DNA of 64,000 nt from Gammaproteobacteria bacterium UBA2679. GTDB taxonomy: Bacteria > Pseudomonadota > Gammaproteobacteria > Pseudomonadales > Oleiphilaceae. Positions within the stretch are counted from its first letter, which is position 1. Every line of letters begins with the position of its first letter. The notes below the pieces were generated by a model. That model did no database searches and was not told the origin of the DNA. It saw only the letters and a program-made list of their open reading frames with translations. The position numbers were made by a program, and so were the translations under genes. This document shows positions 34,250 through 43,830 of this stretch, piece after piece. The stretch spans positions 1-64,000 of the forward strand of contig DEMD01000014.1 of assembly GCA_002354735.1 (NCBI GenBank), written 5' to 3'.

Positions 34250-36382
34250 ATGTCGCATATCGCCCTGGCTCGAAAATGGCGGCCGCGAAAATTCGGGGAA
34301 ATGGTTGGTCAGGAGCATGTTCTGCAGGCGCTGTCCAACGCGCTGGACTCCGGTCGTGTTCACCACGCCTATCTATTTACAGGTACTCGCGGCGTCGGCA
34401 AGACGACCGTTGCGCGTATCTTCGCCCGTTCGCTGAACTGCGAAACCGGCATTACCTCCGAACCCTGTGGCCAGTGCGCCAGCTGTCTCGAAATCATCGA
34501 ATCGCGCAGCGTGGACCTCATCGAAATTGATGCGGCCTCACGCACCAAGGTCGAGGACATGCGCGAGTTGCTGGATAACGTCCAGTACGCACCCAGTCGA
34601 AACCGCTTCAAGATCTACCTCATCGACGAAGTGCACATGCTGTCCAACCACAGCTTCAATGCGCTGCTGAAAACGCTCGAAGAGCCGCCATCGCACGTCA
34701 AGTTCCTGCTCGCTACCACCGATCCGCAAAAGCTGCCGGTCACTATCCTGTCGCGCTGTCTGCAGTTCAACCTCAAGAACCTGTCGATGGACCGCATTTC
34801 GAAGCATCTGAGCTGGGTGCTGGAGCAGGAGCATGTCGAGTTCGACGAAGAGGCCTGCTGGGATATCGCGCGTGCTGCCGCTGGCAGTATGCGCGATGCG
34901 CTTAGCCTGACTGATCAGGCCATTGCCTATGGCGATGGTCGGCTGTCTGGAGAGCAGGTCACCACCATGCTGGGTACGGTTGATCGCAACACCGTATATG
35001 CCTTACTGCAGGCGGTGGTCGATCGTCAGCCAGTAAAGCTGAACGCTGCACTGGAGGCGCTTGCAGAAGCCAATCCTGATTACGGCGGATTACTGAGCCA
35101 GCTCTGCGAAATTTTCTATCAGATCGCGCTGCGCCAGCAGTTGTCATCGGCTGGGTCGCAGGGGCAGGAGGCCGCGCTGTTCTCGGGTCTGAGTCAGCAG
35201 CAGGCACAATGGCAGCAGTCGCTTGCCAGTCAGCTGAACGGTGCCGACCTGCAAGTGCTCTATCAGATCGCGCTGCTGGGTCATCGTGACCTGCAGATCG
35301 CGACAGATGCACAAACGGCTATTGCCATGCTCATGCTTCGAATGCTGGCCTTCCTCGGCCCAGCTGAAGCCCTGGAGTCGCCTGAAGAAGACGACGAGAC
35401 TGAGGTGGCGGCTCAAAAAAAAACACCTGAATCCGTAGCTGCAGCCCCCGTAGCCAATCCGGGCCAAGGCGTAGAAACGACTGCCGCACCGGCTGCCACT
35501 ACCGCTGTCGCTGAAGAAGCTACATCGTTTTCTAGCGGTGAGCAGCCAGCGGAAACCGCAGCACCTGCAGCACCTGCAGCACCTGCAGTAGCTGAAGACG
35601 ATGGTATTCCTCCCTGGGTCGATGACGACTTCAACAGTCAGTTTGACGAAGAGCTGTCTGCTGAAACGGGCAGCAGTGCTCGTAAGACACCTGCAGCGCT
35701 TGAGGCCAGGTCATCGGTGGCGTCACCACCCGAGCCGGAGTCCGCTCGGCCGCCGCAGCGTTCTGCGCCTATCGATGAGGGCAAGGGCTCTGGGCCCCAG
35801 CCATCTGCATCTGCCAGTGATTCCAAGGGTTCAGGATCGCCAGCGTCCGGGTCCGGCAGTGAGGCGGTAGATCTCGGTCCCCTCATTACGGTAATAGCCA
35901 ACGCTGAAGCCTGGGCAGCAGGCACGACCAGCTGGCCAGAGCTCTATCCCCACGTAGGCCAGTACGGTCTGCGTGGCATGGGCCACAGCCTGGCCGCCTC
36001 GCTCATGCTCACGGAGCTGACCGAGCGGGAAGATCGACTTCACTTTGGCTTCGTCATGGCCGAGAATGAAGCAGAGCTATTCAGCGAGAAGCATCGGCAG
36101 GGCTTGGCAGCTGCGCTCGGTGAGATCACTGGAAAAGCGGTTGATCTCGATGTGCAGCCGCTCGCGCTACAGGATGGGCCCGATAGTTGTGGCCCGCTCT
36201 CACCGATGGCCTATCAACGTTATCTGCATGAACGCCGCACGGAGCTGGCTCGGTCGGTGCTCGCTTCGGCGCCCGGTCTTGGGTCGCTCAAAGCGGCGTT
36301 CGGAGCCTCACTTATAGAAGATAGTGTCGTTTACGATCTGGCAAAGATGGATGACGACGCTAGCCGTATCAACAAGGGATAG
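34250..36382 (+). CDS. dnaX: DNA polymerase III subunit tau (and gamma by frameshift)
   Basis: 710 residues for the full-length tau clamp-loader subunit. Residues 1-370 hold the AAA+ ATPase with Walker A G-T-R-G-V-G-K-T (K51), a zinc module (C-x8-C-x2-C-x2-C starting in L-N-C), the D-E-V-H motif and the sensor region. A disordered linker (about 375-590) is Ala/Pro/Glu-rich and contains APA repeats. The C-terminal tau domain (about 590-710) binds the polymerase and DnaB helicase. At codons 389-391 a nine-A run lies at the junction between clamp-loader and linker, with a TGA in the -1 frame eight bases on, so a 393-residue gamma product is expected. It leads the dnaX-ybaB-recR-rnd operon. Confidence 0.96.
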   Translation: MSHIALARKWRPRKFGEMVGQEHVLQALSNALDSGRVHHAYLFTGTRGVGKTTVARIFARSLNCETGITSEPCGQCASCLEIIESRSVDLIEIDAASRTKVEDMRELLDNVQYAPSRNRFKIYLIDEVHMLSNHSFNALLKTLEEPPSHVKFLLATTDPQKLPVTILSRCLQFNLKNLSMDRISKHLSWVLEQEHVEFDEEACWDIARAAAGSMRDALSLTDQAIAYGDGRLSGEQVTTMLGTVDRNTVYALLQAVVDRQPVKLNAALEALAEANPDYGGLLSQLCEIFYQIALRQQLSSAGSQGQEAALFSGLSQQQAQWQQSLASQLNGADLQVLYQIALLGHRDLQIATDAQTAIAMLMLRMLAFLGPAEALESPEEDDETEVAAQKKTPESVAAAPVANPGQGVETTAAPAATTAVAEEATSFSSGEQPAETAAPAAPAAPAVAEDDGIPPWVDDDFNSQFDEELSAETGSSARKTPAALEARSSVASPPEPESARPPQRSAPIDEGKGSGPQPSASASDSKGSGSPASGSGSEAVDLGPLITVIANAEAWAAGTTSWPELYPHVGQYGLRGMGHSLAASLMLTELTEREDRLHFGFVMAENEAELFSEKHRQGLAAALGEITGKAVDLDVQPLALQDGPDSCGPLSPMAYQRYLHERRTELARSVLASAPGLGSLKAAFGASLIEDSVVYDLAKMDDDASRINKG
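35402..35430 (+). promoter_or_regulatory. Programmed frameshift / transcriptional slippage site in dnaX
   Basis: GAGGTG at 35402-35407 resembles a Shine-Dalgarno stimulator. Seven bases later is a run of nine A (35415-35423), read in frame as CAA AAA AAA ACA. A one-base backward slip reads AAC ACC then TGA at 35428-35430, ending the protein two residues later. A +1 slip also stops quickly (TAG at 35436). The layout resembles the E. coli dnaX signal, and a nine-A run could also act by RNA polymerase slippage, as known for Thermus dnaX. No strong downstream stem-loop was recognised. Confidence 0.75.
35561..35587 (+). repeat. Three perfect 9-bp tandem repeats within dnaX
   Basis: GCACCTGCA occurs three times without a break, encoding Ala-Pro-Ala three times in the tau linker. 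The repeat is in frame, so copy-number change would only alter linker length. Confidence 0.9.
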
Positions 36383-36423
36383 TAGCGCACCTGCCCGGTA
36401 CGCTCAGCAAACTGGAGAATACT

Positions 36424-36747
36424 ATGGTCGGTAACTTGAGTGACCTGATGAAACAGGCGCAGCAGGTCCAGGAAAACTTACAGAAAGCCCAGGAAGACGC
36501 GGCCAAGGCAGAGGTCGTGGGTGAGTCAGGCGGTGGTTTGGTCAAAGTGATCATGACTGGTCGTCACGACGTTCGAAAAATTACTATCGATGATGAGATG
36601 ATGAGCGAAGACAAGGCCATGCTCGAAGACCTCGTGGCGGCTGCAGTCAATGACGCCGTCCGCAAGGTGGAGGCTTCAAACAAGGACATGATGGGCAAGC
36701 TTACATCAGGCATGGGTTTGCCGGCGAATTTCAAGATGCCGTTCTAA
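36424..36747 (+). CDS. ybaB: YbaB/EbfC nucleoid-associated protein
   Basis: 107 residues. It has the family pattern [16 protein letters not shown] near the start, a central G-G-G-L-V-K-V, and a C-terminal [11 protein letters not shown]. It forms small dimers that bind DNA and affect nucleoid structure. It sits between dnaX and recR, its conserved place in gammaproteobacteria. Confidence 0.95.
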   Translation: MVGNLSDLMKQAQQVQENLQKAQEDAAKAEVVGESGGGLVKVIMTGRHDVRKITIDDEMMSEDKAMLEDLVAAAVNDAVRKVEASNKDMMGKLTSGMGLPANFKMPF

Positions 36748-36751
36748 TCTG

Positions 36752-37357
36752 ATGCAGGTTCGCCTTAGCCCTAGTATTGAACAGCTCATCAGAAGTTTGC
36801 AGAAGCTTCCGGGTGTCGGCCAGAAGTCCGCACAGCGGATGGCGCTGCGTCTGCTTGGCCAGCGTCAGCAGGATGCTGCAGATATTGCGTTGGCAATCGG
36901 GCGGGCGCTGGAAGCGGTAAGACCCTGCAGTCGTTGCAGGAACCTCTGCGAAGCGGAATTCTGCCAGATCTGTGAAGATGATGGTCGCGATGCTACGGCC
37001 TTGTGTGTCGTAGCGTCTCCGCTTGATCTCATCACCATCGAGCATACCGGTATTTTCAGGGGCTATTACTTTGTCCTGCAGGGCCTGCTTTCGCCGATTG
37101 ATGGCATCGGACCGGATGAGATAGGTTTGTCTGAGCTCGAGAAACGTCTTGATGAGTCTGGATTGGACGAGGTGATACTGGCCACAGACTCCACTGTGGA
37201 GGGTGCGGCAACAGCACACTTCATCGCTGAACTCGCGCAACAGCGCGGCATCCGTCTCACAACCTTGGCGCAAGGTGTTCCTATGGGCGGCCAATTGGGT
37301 GCAGTCGATAGCATCACTCTCGGACATGCCCTGAGTGGCAGGAAGCCTTATGCCTGA
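36752..37357 (+). CDS. recR: Recombination mediator RecR
   Basis: 201 residues. A helix-hairpin-helix (L-P-G-V-G-Q-K-S-A-Q-R) is followed by a zinc finger with C59, C62, C71 and C74, then a Toprim domain (about 80-175; D-S-T-V-E-G-A-A-T). RecR works with RecF/RecO to load RecA on gapped DNA. The start is 4 bases after ybaB, and the stop overlaps the rnd start region. Confidence 0.97.
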   Translation: MQVRLSPSIEQLIRSLQKLPGVGQKSAQRMALRLLGQRQQDAADIALAIGRALEAVRPCSRCRNLCEAEFCQICEDDGRDATALCVVASPLDLITIEHTGIFRGYYFVLQGLLSPIDGIGPDEIGLSELEKRLDESGLDEVILATDSTVEGAATAHFIAELAQQRGIRLTTLAQGVPMGGQLGAVDSITLGHALSGRKPYA

Positions 37358-38624
37358 ACTGCGTCCTTTCAATCAGTCCATACCTGTAGCCGCGCGGCAT
37401 GACGCCACGGTGTACTGGATCGACAACGCTGATGATCTCGCTACCGCGGTTTCGATTCTCCAGTCGGCCGAGCTGCTGGCGCTGGATACGGAGTTCATCA
37501 GAGTCGGTACCTTCTATCCGGCGCTCGCGCTGATACAGATCCATGATGGCCGGCACTGCTTTCTGATTGATCCTTTGTCGGAAGTGGATCTCACGCCACT
37601 CAGGTCGATTTTCCTCGCGAAACATTGTGTGAAAGCCATGCACGCCGCGTCTGAAGACATCGAAATATTTCATATGGTGGGGCTCCCGACGCCACTGCCA
37701 CTGTTTGATACACAGCTTGCCGAGCTGTTCGATCCCTCTGAAGCGCAGGGCGCTGGCTTGCAGGCACTGGTCTCTCACCACCTGAACATCGAGATCGACA
37801 AGGGTGAAACCAGATCGGACTGGTTGCAGCGACCCTTGAGTGATGCGCAGCTCAACTATGCGGTGGCTGACGTTATCTACCTGTTTGCCCTTGCAGCGCA
37901 TAGGCTCAAGACCATGCGCAGTGACGCTGGCGCCCGGCGTCGGCTCGAACTCTGTTTCGAGGAGGCGCGGCTGCGTTACCCTGAGCCGGATCGCAAGCAG
38001 GGTGCGGATTTCACTGCAGCTGACTTCAGTGACTATTATCTGAACATGCGCAAGGCATTTGCCCTGCCGCCGCTCGGTCAGCGGATCTTGCAGACGCTTG
38101 CCGCTTGGCGTGAGGTCGAAGCCAGGGAGCGGAATATCGCCCGCAAGAAGATTTGCGACGACGACCTGCTCATGGTGATGGCGAAAGAGCAGATTCACGC
38201 ACCGGATGGTCTGCACCGCGTTCGCCGCATGGGTCAGAAGTTCACTGGCTTGCGACGGTATGGGCCGACGCTCGTTGCACTCACAGCGCAAGCCATGGCA
38301 GCGGGGCCTGAGGAAGGTTTCAGGCTGATCACGCCGCCTCTGCCAAAATCGTTCAAGTCCGTGGTCAAGCGGGTCAAGGCCCATATTGCGGAAGTAGCCG
38401 AGCGCGAACGAATCGCCCCGGAAGTGCTGGCGGGACGCAAGCAGATCGAAGAGCTCGTACGCTGGGTCAATCGTTCGCATGTTCCAGCAGGCGTCAGGGC
38501 TGAGGAAAGTGATGCGGTTGCACTCACAACGGGATGGCGCGGTGAGCTGCTGATGCCAGAGATTATCGAAGTTTCGCGGCTCGGCAACGAGACCGACTCA
38601 ACTGATTCAGGATTTTCCGAATGA
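37350..38624 (+). CDS. rnd: Ribonuclease D
   Basis: 424 residues. The DEDD exonuclease domain (about 20-200) shows L-A-L-D-T-E-F (exo I), H-A-A-S-E-D-I-E (exo II) and L-N-Y-A-V-A-D-V-I-Y (exo III). One HRDC domain follows at about 240-320, with a further C-terminal helical part. The enzyme trims tRNA 3' ends. The ATG 37350 has AGGAAG upstream and overlaps the recR end; the GTG 37335 alternative is less likely. Confidence 0.93.
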   Translation: MPELRPFNQSIPVAARHDATVYWIDNADDLATAVSILQSAELLALDTEFIRVGTFYPALALIQIHDGRHCFLIDPLSEVDLTPLRSIFLAKHCVKAMHAASEDIEIFHMVGLPTPLPLFDTQLAELFDPSEAQGAGLQALVSHHLNIEIDKGETRSDWLQRPLSDAQLNYAVADVIYLFALAAHRLKTMRSDAGARRRLELCFEEARLRYPEPDRKQGADFTAADFSDYYLNMRKAFALPPLGQRILQTLAAWREVEARERNIARKKICDDDLLMVMAKEQIHAPDGLHRVRRMGQKFTGLRRYGPTLVALTAQAMAAGPEEGFRLITPPLPKSFKSVVKRVKAHIAEVAERERIAPEVLAGRKQIEELVRWVNRSHVPAGVRAEESDAVALTTGWRGELLMPEIIEVSRLGNETDSTDSGFSE

Positions 38625-39061
38625 ATTCACAATCGGCGCTATCGTTCGTGCTTGGCCATGACATCTTCCTGGCTTGGGCGGCGTATCTTGCGGCCGCAAT
38701 CGTGGCCTATTTGTTATTACTATGGCCCTTGCGCGCCGTGCGTCCGCTATGGCTGCAGTTTCTCCTGAGAGGCGTGGCCGCAGCCGTCCTGTTCACGCCA
38801 GCACTTGTGCAGGTGTCGGAGCTCCGCCTGCTGGTGCCTGCATGGTTCACGGCGCTTTATGGGGTCTTACAGAAGGCTGACGATGTCGTGCAGACTTCGC
38901 TGATGGCGCTAGTTGCCGGTGTCGCGGTCGGTCTGCTGCTTGGTGCTGTTCAGGCCTGGATCACTCATCGGAAGGATGAGCGCGAGGATCAGCAGCGTAG
39001 AGCGGCGGCGGCAGTTCGTCACACCCGGGATTCGAGAGCTGCGCCAGCTGCTTCCGCCTGA
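38621..39061 (+). CDS. Small inner-membrane protein of unknown function
   Basis: 146 residues, with three hydrophobic segments at about 15-37, 45-62 and 93-115 and a basic, disordered C-terminus of about 30 residues. The ATG overlaps the rnd stop (ATGA), so it is translated with rnd. No family signature recognised. A hairpin and a probable new promoter separate it from the VWA gene, so it likely ends this operon. Confidence 0.75.
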   Translation: MNSQSALSFVLGHDIFLAWAAYLAAAIVAYLLLLWPLRAVRPLWLQFLLRGVAAAVLFTPALVQVSELRLLVPAWFTALYGVLQKADDVVQTSLMALVAGVAVGLLLGAVQAWITHRKDEREDQQRRAAAAVRHTRDSRAAPAASA

Positions 39062-39113
39062 GGCTTGTTGGAAAACCGCAACTTAGCGCTTTGAGCTGAT
39101 CGCTGCTATAACT

Positions 39114-39131
39114 TTGAATGTTTACATTCAA
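39114..39131. promoter_or_regulatory. Inverted repeat just upstream of the VWA gene
   Basis: TTGAATG at 39114-39120 and CATTCAA at 39125-39131 form a perfect 7+7 dyad with a 4-base centre. It lies 21 bases before the VWA start and just downstream of a possible -10 box (TATAAC, 39107-39112), so it could be an operator at the start site or a 5'-leader hairpin. Confidence 0.4.
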
Positions 39132-39151
39132 GGGCAGTGCAGGGAACAGTG

Positions 39152-41815
39152 ATGAAGTATGACCGGGCTCCGGCCGACACTGGCGAGTTTTTCAAGGCTG
39201 GGACACGTTGGAACTTGTCCATCTGGCTGCTACTGTCACTACTGGCCGTGACCCTGATCGGCCCCAAGGCAGCCAACGCTGCGCTTGAGCTTCCCCCTGA
39301 AGCTGATGTGCGTATCCTGATCGATATCAGCGGGAGCATGAAAAAGAATGATCCAGAAGATCTTCGCAAACCCGCCCTCAATCTGATCACAGAGTTGTTG
39401 CCTGAGGGCAGCAAAGCAGGCGTATGGACCTTCGGTCAGTATGTCAACATGCTGGTGCCCTATGGCAAAGTCGATGACGCCTGGCGTCAGGATGCCAAGG
39501 AAAAGTCGAAACTCATCAATTCCGTGGCGATGTACACCAACATTGGTGCCGCACTCGAACGGTCCGCTGAAGACGCCGCCGCTAGCAGGATCTCACCGCC
39601 GGGTGACCTGTCGAATGCGCAGATCATTCTGCTGACCGATGGGGTGGTGGATATCGCCAAGGATCCGGGTGTCAATGTCGCGGAGCGTAACCGGGTGCTG
39701 ACATCGCTCGTGCAGAGCTTCAAGGATGCCGGTGCGACCATTCATTCCGTGGCCCTTTCCGGTAACGCCGATAGTCTCCTGCTTAAACAGCTTAGCGCGC
39801 AGACGAAGGGCGTTTACTCGCTGGCAGAGACCTCGGAAGAGCTTAGCCGGGTGTTCCTGCAGGCCTTCGACAATGCCGTCCAGGCGGAGGAGGTGCCGCT
39901 GGAAGGTAACCGCTTCGATATCGACTCCTCGGTAGAAGAATTCACCGCGCTGGTATTCCGCGCAAAAGACAGCGATCCAATTGCCATCATCGATCCAGCC
40001 GGTGAGCGCTCGACAGAAACGGCCCACCCGGCATCAATTAACTGGATATCCACACGCAATTACGACCTCATAACCATCAAACGGCCAGTCGAAGGTTCGT
40101 GGCGTCTGGAAGGTCAGCTCGCGCCAGGCAGCCGCGTTACCGTGGTCAGTAATCTGCGTATGATCATGAAGGATTTGCCCGCCCAATTCTTTGCGGGTGA
40201 AGAGCTACAGCTGAATATCGGCTTTTTCGAGAACGGTGAGCCGGTTACCAGTCAGGATCTGCTGAAGCTGATTGACGTGTCGGTCACGATCGCAGCGGAA
40301 GGCGGCCAGTCAGGCACCAAGCTCATCAGCGACAGTGCTGCACCGCCAGCCGATGGCGTGTTTTCCACGCCTATCCGCAATTTGCAGAAGACAGGACGCT
40401 ACTCAGTGCTCGTTCAGGCTGACGGCAAAACCTTCAAGCGTCAGACTCGAAGGGTAATGGAGCTGAGTCCGCCTGTTGCCGTTGAAGCCGAAGCAACCGG
40501 CTCCGGTGATGCGACATCATGGCGAGTTCACATTACGCCTCTGAGCCCGAATATCGATCGTGAAGCCACAAGCATCGTGGCCAAGACGAAGACGCCAGAC
40601 GGCGGAACGCTAATCGCGTCGATACCGTACATCGCCGAGGAAGGTCGCTGGAGCTTACCGATTTCGCCTGTTCGTGGCGATGGTATTTACGAAGTCTCTC
40701 TTCAGGTGAAAGGACGCACACAGGCGCTGACAGAGTTCGAATTCACGCCGCAGGCCGTACAGGCTGAGTTTCCCCGCCAGGAAGCCAGTCCCAACGAATT
40801 CACCTCGCTCATTGATTCCGCACAGATCGATCAGATCAACGAGAAACTTGCTGATGACGAGCGGACGCGTGTGGACCAGGGTGCACAAGCGGAACCTGCG
40901 AGCGTACCTGTCGTGACACCGATTGAACCGACTTCTCCGGCCGACACCATTAACGCTCAGACACCCGAGCCAGCCGATGTCGAACCGGAAGATGATGATG
41001 AGCTGTTACTCTGGTTAGCTATTGGAGGCGGTGGCGCGGTGCTCTTGCTGGCCGGCCTGGGTTTCTGGTGGTGGAAATCGCGTAAGCCAGCGGCCGACGT
41101 GAAGTCGGACGCAGTCGCTGAAGCGCCCGAAGAGGAAGACGTCAGTACAGAGGAGCTTGCCGCCGTCGCAGCTGCTACGGCCAGTCTGGATGCAGATGAC
41201 GACCTGGATCAGGACCTGTTCGGCGAAGAGCCGGTCGCCGCGCCAGCAGCGGATCCTGAGCCCAGGCCTGCTGCGAAGCAGCCACCGCCGGCGCCATCCG
41301 AACCAGCGGCGCCAGTGGCTGCTGTTGAAGATGAGGAGGATGATCTACGCGGGCTCGCGGATGAGCTCAGAGCGCAGGCGGACCCTGTCGCCAGGCCAGA
41401 ACCAGAGCCAGAACCAGCACCGGAGCCAGAACCAACGGCCGAGCCCGTGCCGGCAGCAGAAGACGATGACGATCTCGAATTTGCGATGGAGCTGGATGAG
41501 GAGGCGCCCGAGCCGATGGCGCGCACAAAACCTGCACCACCGCCAGTTGATGAAGCCGATCTTCCGGAGATTGATATGTCGGACTTCGACGATATCGACG
41601 ATTTGTTGGATGAAGGTCGCGCTGCGGGTGAGGCCGGACTTGGAGATGAGGAGGCCGAAGCAGGCGAAGAGGCTGCAGCTGATGTGTCAGCCGACGATGG
41701 AGAATTCAATCTCGAAGACTTCGATATTGCTGACACCGATGAGCTGCCGGACACCGAGGACGAGAGTCGGCAGCGTCCTGATGCCGGCAAGACTGAGCCC
41801 GCCAGGAAAAAATAG
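39152..41815 (+). CDS. VWA-domain membrane protein with long acidic cytoplasmic tail
   Basis: About 887 residues from ATG 39152 (AGGGAA upstream; GTG 39137 possible). An N-terminal signal or anchor (about 25-45, ending A-N-A-A) exports a VWA domain with an intact MIDAS D-I-S-G-S-M at about residue 60, plus T-N-I-G and D-G-V-V-D. Beta-rich domains follow (about 250-540). A TM helix at about 633-653 ends in W-W-W-K. Residues beyond it are cytoplasmic, very acidic and Pro/Glu-rich, with repeats like D-D-D-L-E-F and D-F-D-D-I-D-D-L-L-D, resembling the tail of FimV-type polar-hub proteins. It is likely a periplasmic metal-ion adhesion or assembly factor with a cytoplasmic docking tail. It is separated by cysK from the MoxR gene, although VWA and MoxR proteins commonly work together. 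Confidence 0.8.
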   Translation: MKYDRAPADTGEFFKAGTRWNLSIWLLLSLLAVTLIGPKAANAALELPPEADVRILIDISGSMKKNDPEDLRKPALNLITELLPEGSKAGVWTFGQYVNMLVPYGKVDDAWRQDAKEKSKLINSVAMYTNIGAALERSAEDAAASRISPPGDLSNAQIILLTDGVVDIAKDPGVNVAERNRVLTSLVQSFKDAGATIHSVALSGNADSLLLKQLSAQTKGVYSLAETSEELSRVFLQAFDNAVQAEEVPLEGNRFDIDSSVEEFTALVFRAKDSDPIAIIDPAGERSTETAHPASINWISTRNYDLITIKRPVEGSWRLEGQLAPGSRVTVVSNLRMIMKDLPAQFFAGEELQLNIGFFENGEPVTSQDLLKLIDVSVTIAAEGGQSGTKLISDSAAPPADGVFSTPIRNLQKTGRYSVLVQADGKTFKRQTRRVMELSPPVAVEAEATGSGDATSWRVHITPLSPNIDREATSIVAKTKTPDGGTLIASIPYIAEEGRWSLPISPVRGDGIYEVSLQVKGRTQALTEFEFTPQAVQAEFPRQEASPNEFTSLIDSAQIDQINEKLADDERTRVDQGAQAEPASVPVVTPIEPTSPADTINAQTPEPADVEPEDDDELLLWLAIGGGGAVLLLAGLGFWWWKSRKPAADVKSDAVAEAPEEEDVSTEELAAVAAATASLDADDDLDQDLFGEEPVAAPAADPEPRPAAKQPPPAPSEPAAPVAAVEDEEDDLRGLADELRAQADPVARPEPEPEPAPEPEPTAEPVPAAEDDDDLEFAMELDEEAPEPMARTKPAPPPVDEADLPEIDMSDFDDIDDLLDEGRAAGEAGLGDEEAEAGEEAAADVSADDGEFNLEDFDIADTDELPDTEDESRQRPDAGKTEPARKK

Positions 41816-41888
41816 CCCAGCGCGCTAGTCGGTCGGCCTGGTAGAGAATGCCGGGCAGCAGCGCCGGCTATGCAGGGCCAGCTGTAGG

Positions 41889-42857
41889 CTACTGAATGTT
41901 TTCCTGGTCGCCAAACTGACCTTCGAACAGAGGGGACGACAGATAGCGTTCGGCCATGTCTGGCAGGATCACCACGAAGTGCTTGCCTTCGAACTCAGGC
42001 AGCTCCGCCAGCCGAACCGCAACAGCGGCAGCCGCGCCGCAAGAGGTCCCACACAAGATGCCTTCCTCCTTCATCAGCCTGTGCGCAAAGGCCATGGCCT
42101 CCTGATCGCTGACCAGCTCCACACGATCGATCATCGACAGGTCGAGGTTGCCAGGTATGAAGCCTGCGCCAATGCCCTGAATCTTGTGCGGGGACGGCTT
42201 GAGTTCGCTGCCCGACATGGTCTGTGAGATAACCGGTGAACTCTCCGGCTCGACGGCCACGGTGATGATCTGCTTGTTCTTCTGCTGCTTGATATAGCGA
42301 GACACCCCCGTGAGCGTGCCACCCGTGCCCACGCCTGCGACAAACACATCGATCTTGCCGTCAGTGTCATCCCAGATTTCCGGGCCAGTGGTTTTTTCAT
42401 GAATCTCGGGGTTGGCGGGATTTTCGAACTGCTGCAGCATCAGATGCGTGTCAGGATTTTCAGCCACCAGCGCTTCAGCTGCCGCAATGGCGCCTTTCAT
42501 GCCTTTCGGTGGCTCGGTCAGGACGACTTCAGCGCCCAGTGCCTTCACGACCTTTCTCCGCTCCAGGCTCATTGAAGCGGGCATGGTCAGCTTGAGCTTG
42601 TAACCACGAGCAGCAGCGACGAATGCCAGCGCGATACCCGTGTTGCCACTTGTAGGTTCAACCAACGTCATGCCTGGCTTCAATTTGCCAGCCTTCTCCG
42701 CAGCCCACACCATGTTGGCGCCAATGCGACATTTCACGGAAAACGCGGGGTTTCGGCCTTCAATCTTGGCGTAGACATTCTTGTTGGTGACCCGGTTGAG
42801 CCGCACAAGCGGCGTATTGCCTATCGAATAGGAGTTGTCTTCATAAATCTTGCCCAT
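41889..42857 (-). CDS. cysK: Cysteine synthase A (O-acetylserine sulfhydrylase)
   Basis: 322 residues, very like E. coli CysK along its length. It begins G-K-I-Y-E-D-N-S, the PLP lysine is in F-S-V-K-C-R-I-G, the substrate loop is P-T-S-G-N-T-G, and the phosphate-binding region is [10 protein letters not shown]. It makes cysteine from O-acetylserine and sulfide. It is transcribed alone, opposite to its neighbours. Confidence 0.95.
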   Translation of the reverse strand: MGKIYEDNSYSIGNTPLVRLNRVTNKNVYAKIEGRNPAFSVKCRIGANMVWAAEKAGKLKPGMTLVEPTSGNTGIALAFVAAARGYKLKLTMPASMSLERRKVVKALGAEVVLTEPPKGMKGAIAAAEALVAENPDTHLMLQQFENPANPEIHEKTTGPEIWDDTDGKIDVFVAGVGTGGTLTGVSRYIKQQKNKQIITVAVEPESSPVISQTMSGSELKPSPHKIQGIGAGFIPGNLDLSMIDRVELVSDQEAMAFAHRLMKEEGILCGTSCGAAAAVAVRLAELPEFEGKHFVVILPDMAERYLSSPLFEGQFGDQENIQ

Positions 42858-42920
42858 GGTCGCCTCTCTTGTCCTTGTTTCGCGTGGGGAATCAACTGGG
42901 AATCTCTCCCATAGGGTTCA

Positions 42921-42950
42921 TTACACATCACAGGCATACAAATGTATACT
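42921..42950 (+). promoter_or_regulatory. Candidate sigma-70-type promoter for the MoxR operon
   Basis: TATACT at 42945-42950 is one base off the -10 consensus, and TTACAC at 42921-42926 is a weak -35 with an 18-base spacer. The -10 lies inside a 12-bp palindrome ATACAAATGTAT (42936-42947) that could be an operator. The predicted start of transcription is about 25-30 bases before the MoxR ATG. The cysK gene diverges from the same region. Confidence 0.4.
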
Positions 42951-42983
42951 GGCTCGCCAATCACATTGAGGTCGATGCGCGCT

Positions 42984-43826
42984 ATGAAGTTCACTGGTAC
43001 CGGCGAGTATGTTGCCACCGAAGATTTACAGATGGCAGTCAATGCCGCTATCGCTCTACAGCGCCCGCTGCTCATAAAGGGTGAGCCAGGTACGGGCAAG
43101 ACCATGCTGGCCGAGCAGCTGGCTGAATCACTGAACATGAAGCTGGTTCAGTGGCACATCAAGTCCACCACCAAAGCTCAACAGGGCCTCTACGAGTATG
43201 ACGCCGTATCGCGTCTGCGAGACTCCCAGCTGGGCAGCGACCGCGTGCATGACATCGGCAACTACATCAAGAAAGGCAAGCTGTGGGAAGCCTTCGCGGC
43301 CGAAGAGCAGTGCGTGCTGCTGATCGACGAGGTCGACAAGGCCGATATTGAGTTCCCCAACGATCTGCTGCTGGAGCTCGACAAGATGGAGTTCCACGTG
43401 TACGAGACGCAGGAGCGGATCAAGGCGATTCACCGGCCCATCGTGATCATCACGTCGAATAATGAGAAGGAACTGCCAGACGCCTTCCTGCGTCGCTGTT
43501 TCTTCCATTACATCAATTTTCCTGATCGCGAAACCATGCAGCAGATCATCGATGTGCATTACCCGGGTATCAAGAAACAGCTGGTCGCCGATGCTATGGA
43601 TATCTTCTTCGATATCCGCAAAGTGCCCGGTTTGAAGAAGAAGCCCTCGACGTCCGAGCTCATCGACTGGCTCAAGCTGTTGATGGCGGACGATATCCCC
43701 AAGGATGTGCTGCATGCGAAGGACGCTGCCCAGGCCATTCCGCCGCTCTACGGCGCGCTGGTGAAGAACGAGCAGGACGTACACTTATTGCAGAAACTGG
43801 CGTTCATGGCGCGCCGCCGGGGCTGA
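42984..43826 (+). CDS. MoxR-family AAA+ ATPase
   Basis: 281 residues from ATG 42984; upstream ATGs at 42942 and 42975 are possible, but homologs that I recall begin M-K-F. Walker A is G-E-P-G-T-G-K-T (K39), Walker B is L-L-I-D-E-V-D-K-A-D, and the sensor region I-I-T-S-N-N-E-K-E-L-P-D-A-F-L-R-R-C-F is characteristic of this MoxR branch. MoxR ATPases act as chaperones that activate or assemble complexes, usually with a VWA partner. The CoxE-like VWA gene follows 4 bases later. Confidence 0.92.
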   Translation: MKFTGTGEYVATEDLQMAVNAAIALQRPLLIKGEPGTGKTMLAEQLAESLNMKLVQWHIKSTTKAQQGLYEYDAVSRLRDSQLGSDRVHDIGNYIKKGKLWEAFAAEEQCVLLIDEVDKADIEFPNDLLLELDKMEFHVYETQERIKAIHRPIVIITSNNEKELPDAFLRRCFFHYINFPDRETMQQIIDVHYPGIKKQLVADAMDIFFDIRKVPGLKKKPSTSELIDWLKLLMADDIPKDVLHAKDAAQAIPPLYGALVKNEQDVHLLQKLAFMARRRG

Positions 43827-43830
43827 TACC

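Noticed and set aside
37314..38480. 388-codon open frame antisense to rnd
   Set aside because: Antisense to the RNase D gene, whose catalytic motifs are intact; the antisense translation is rich in Arg, Gln and His with no family pattern.
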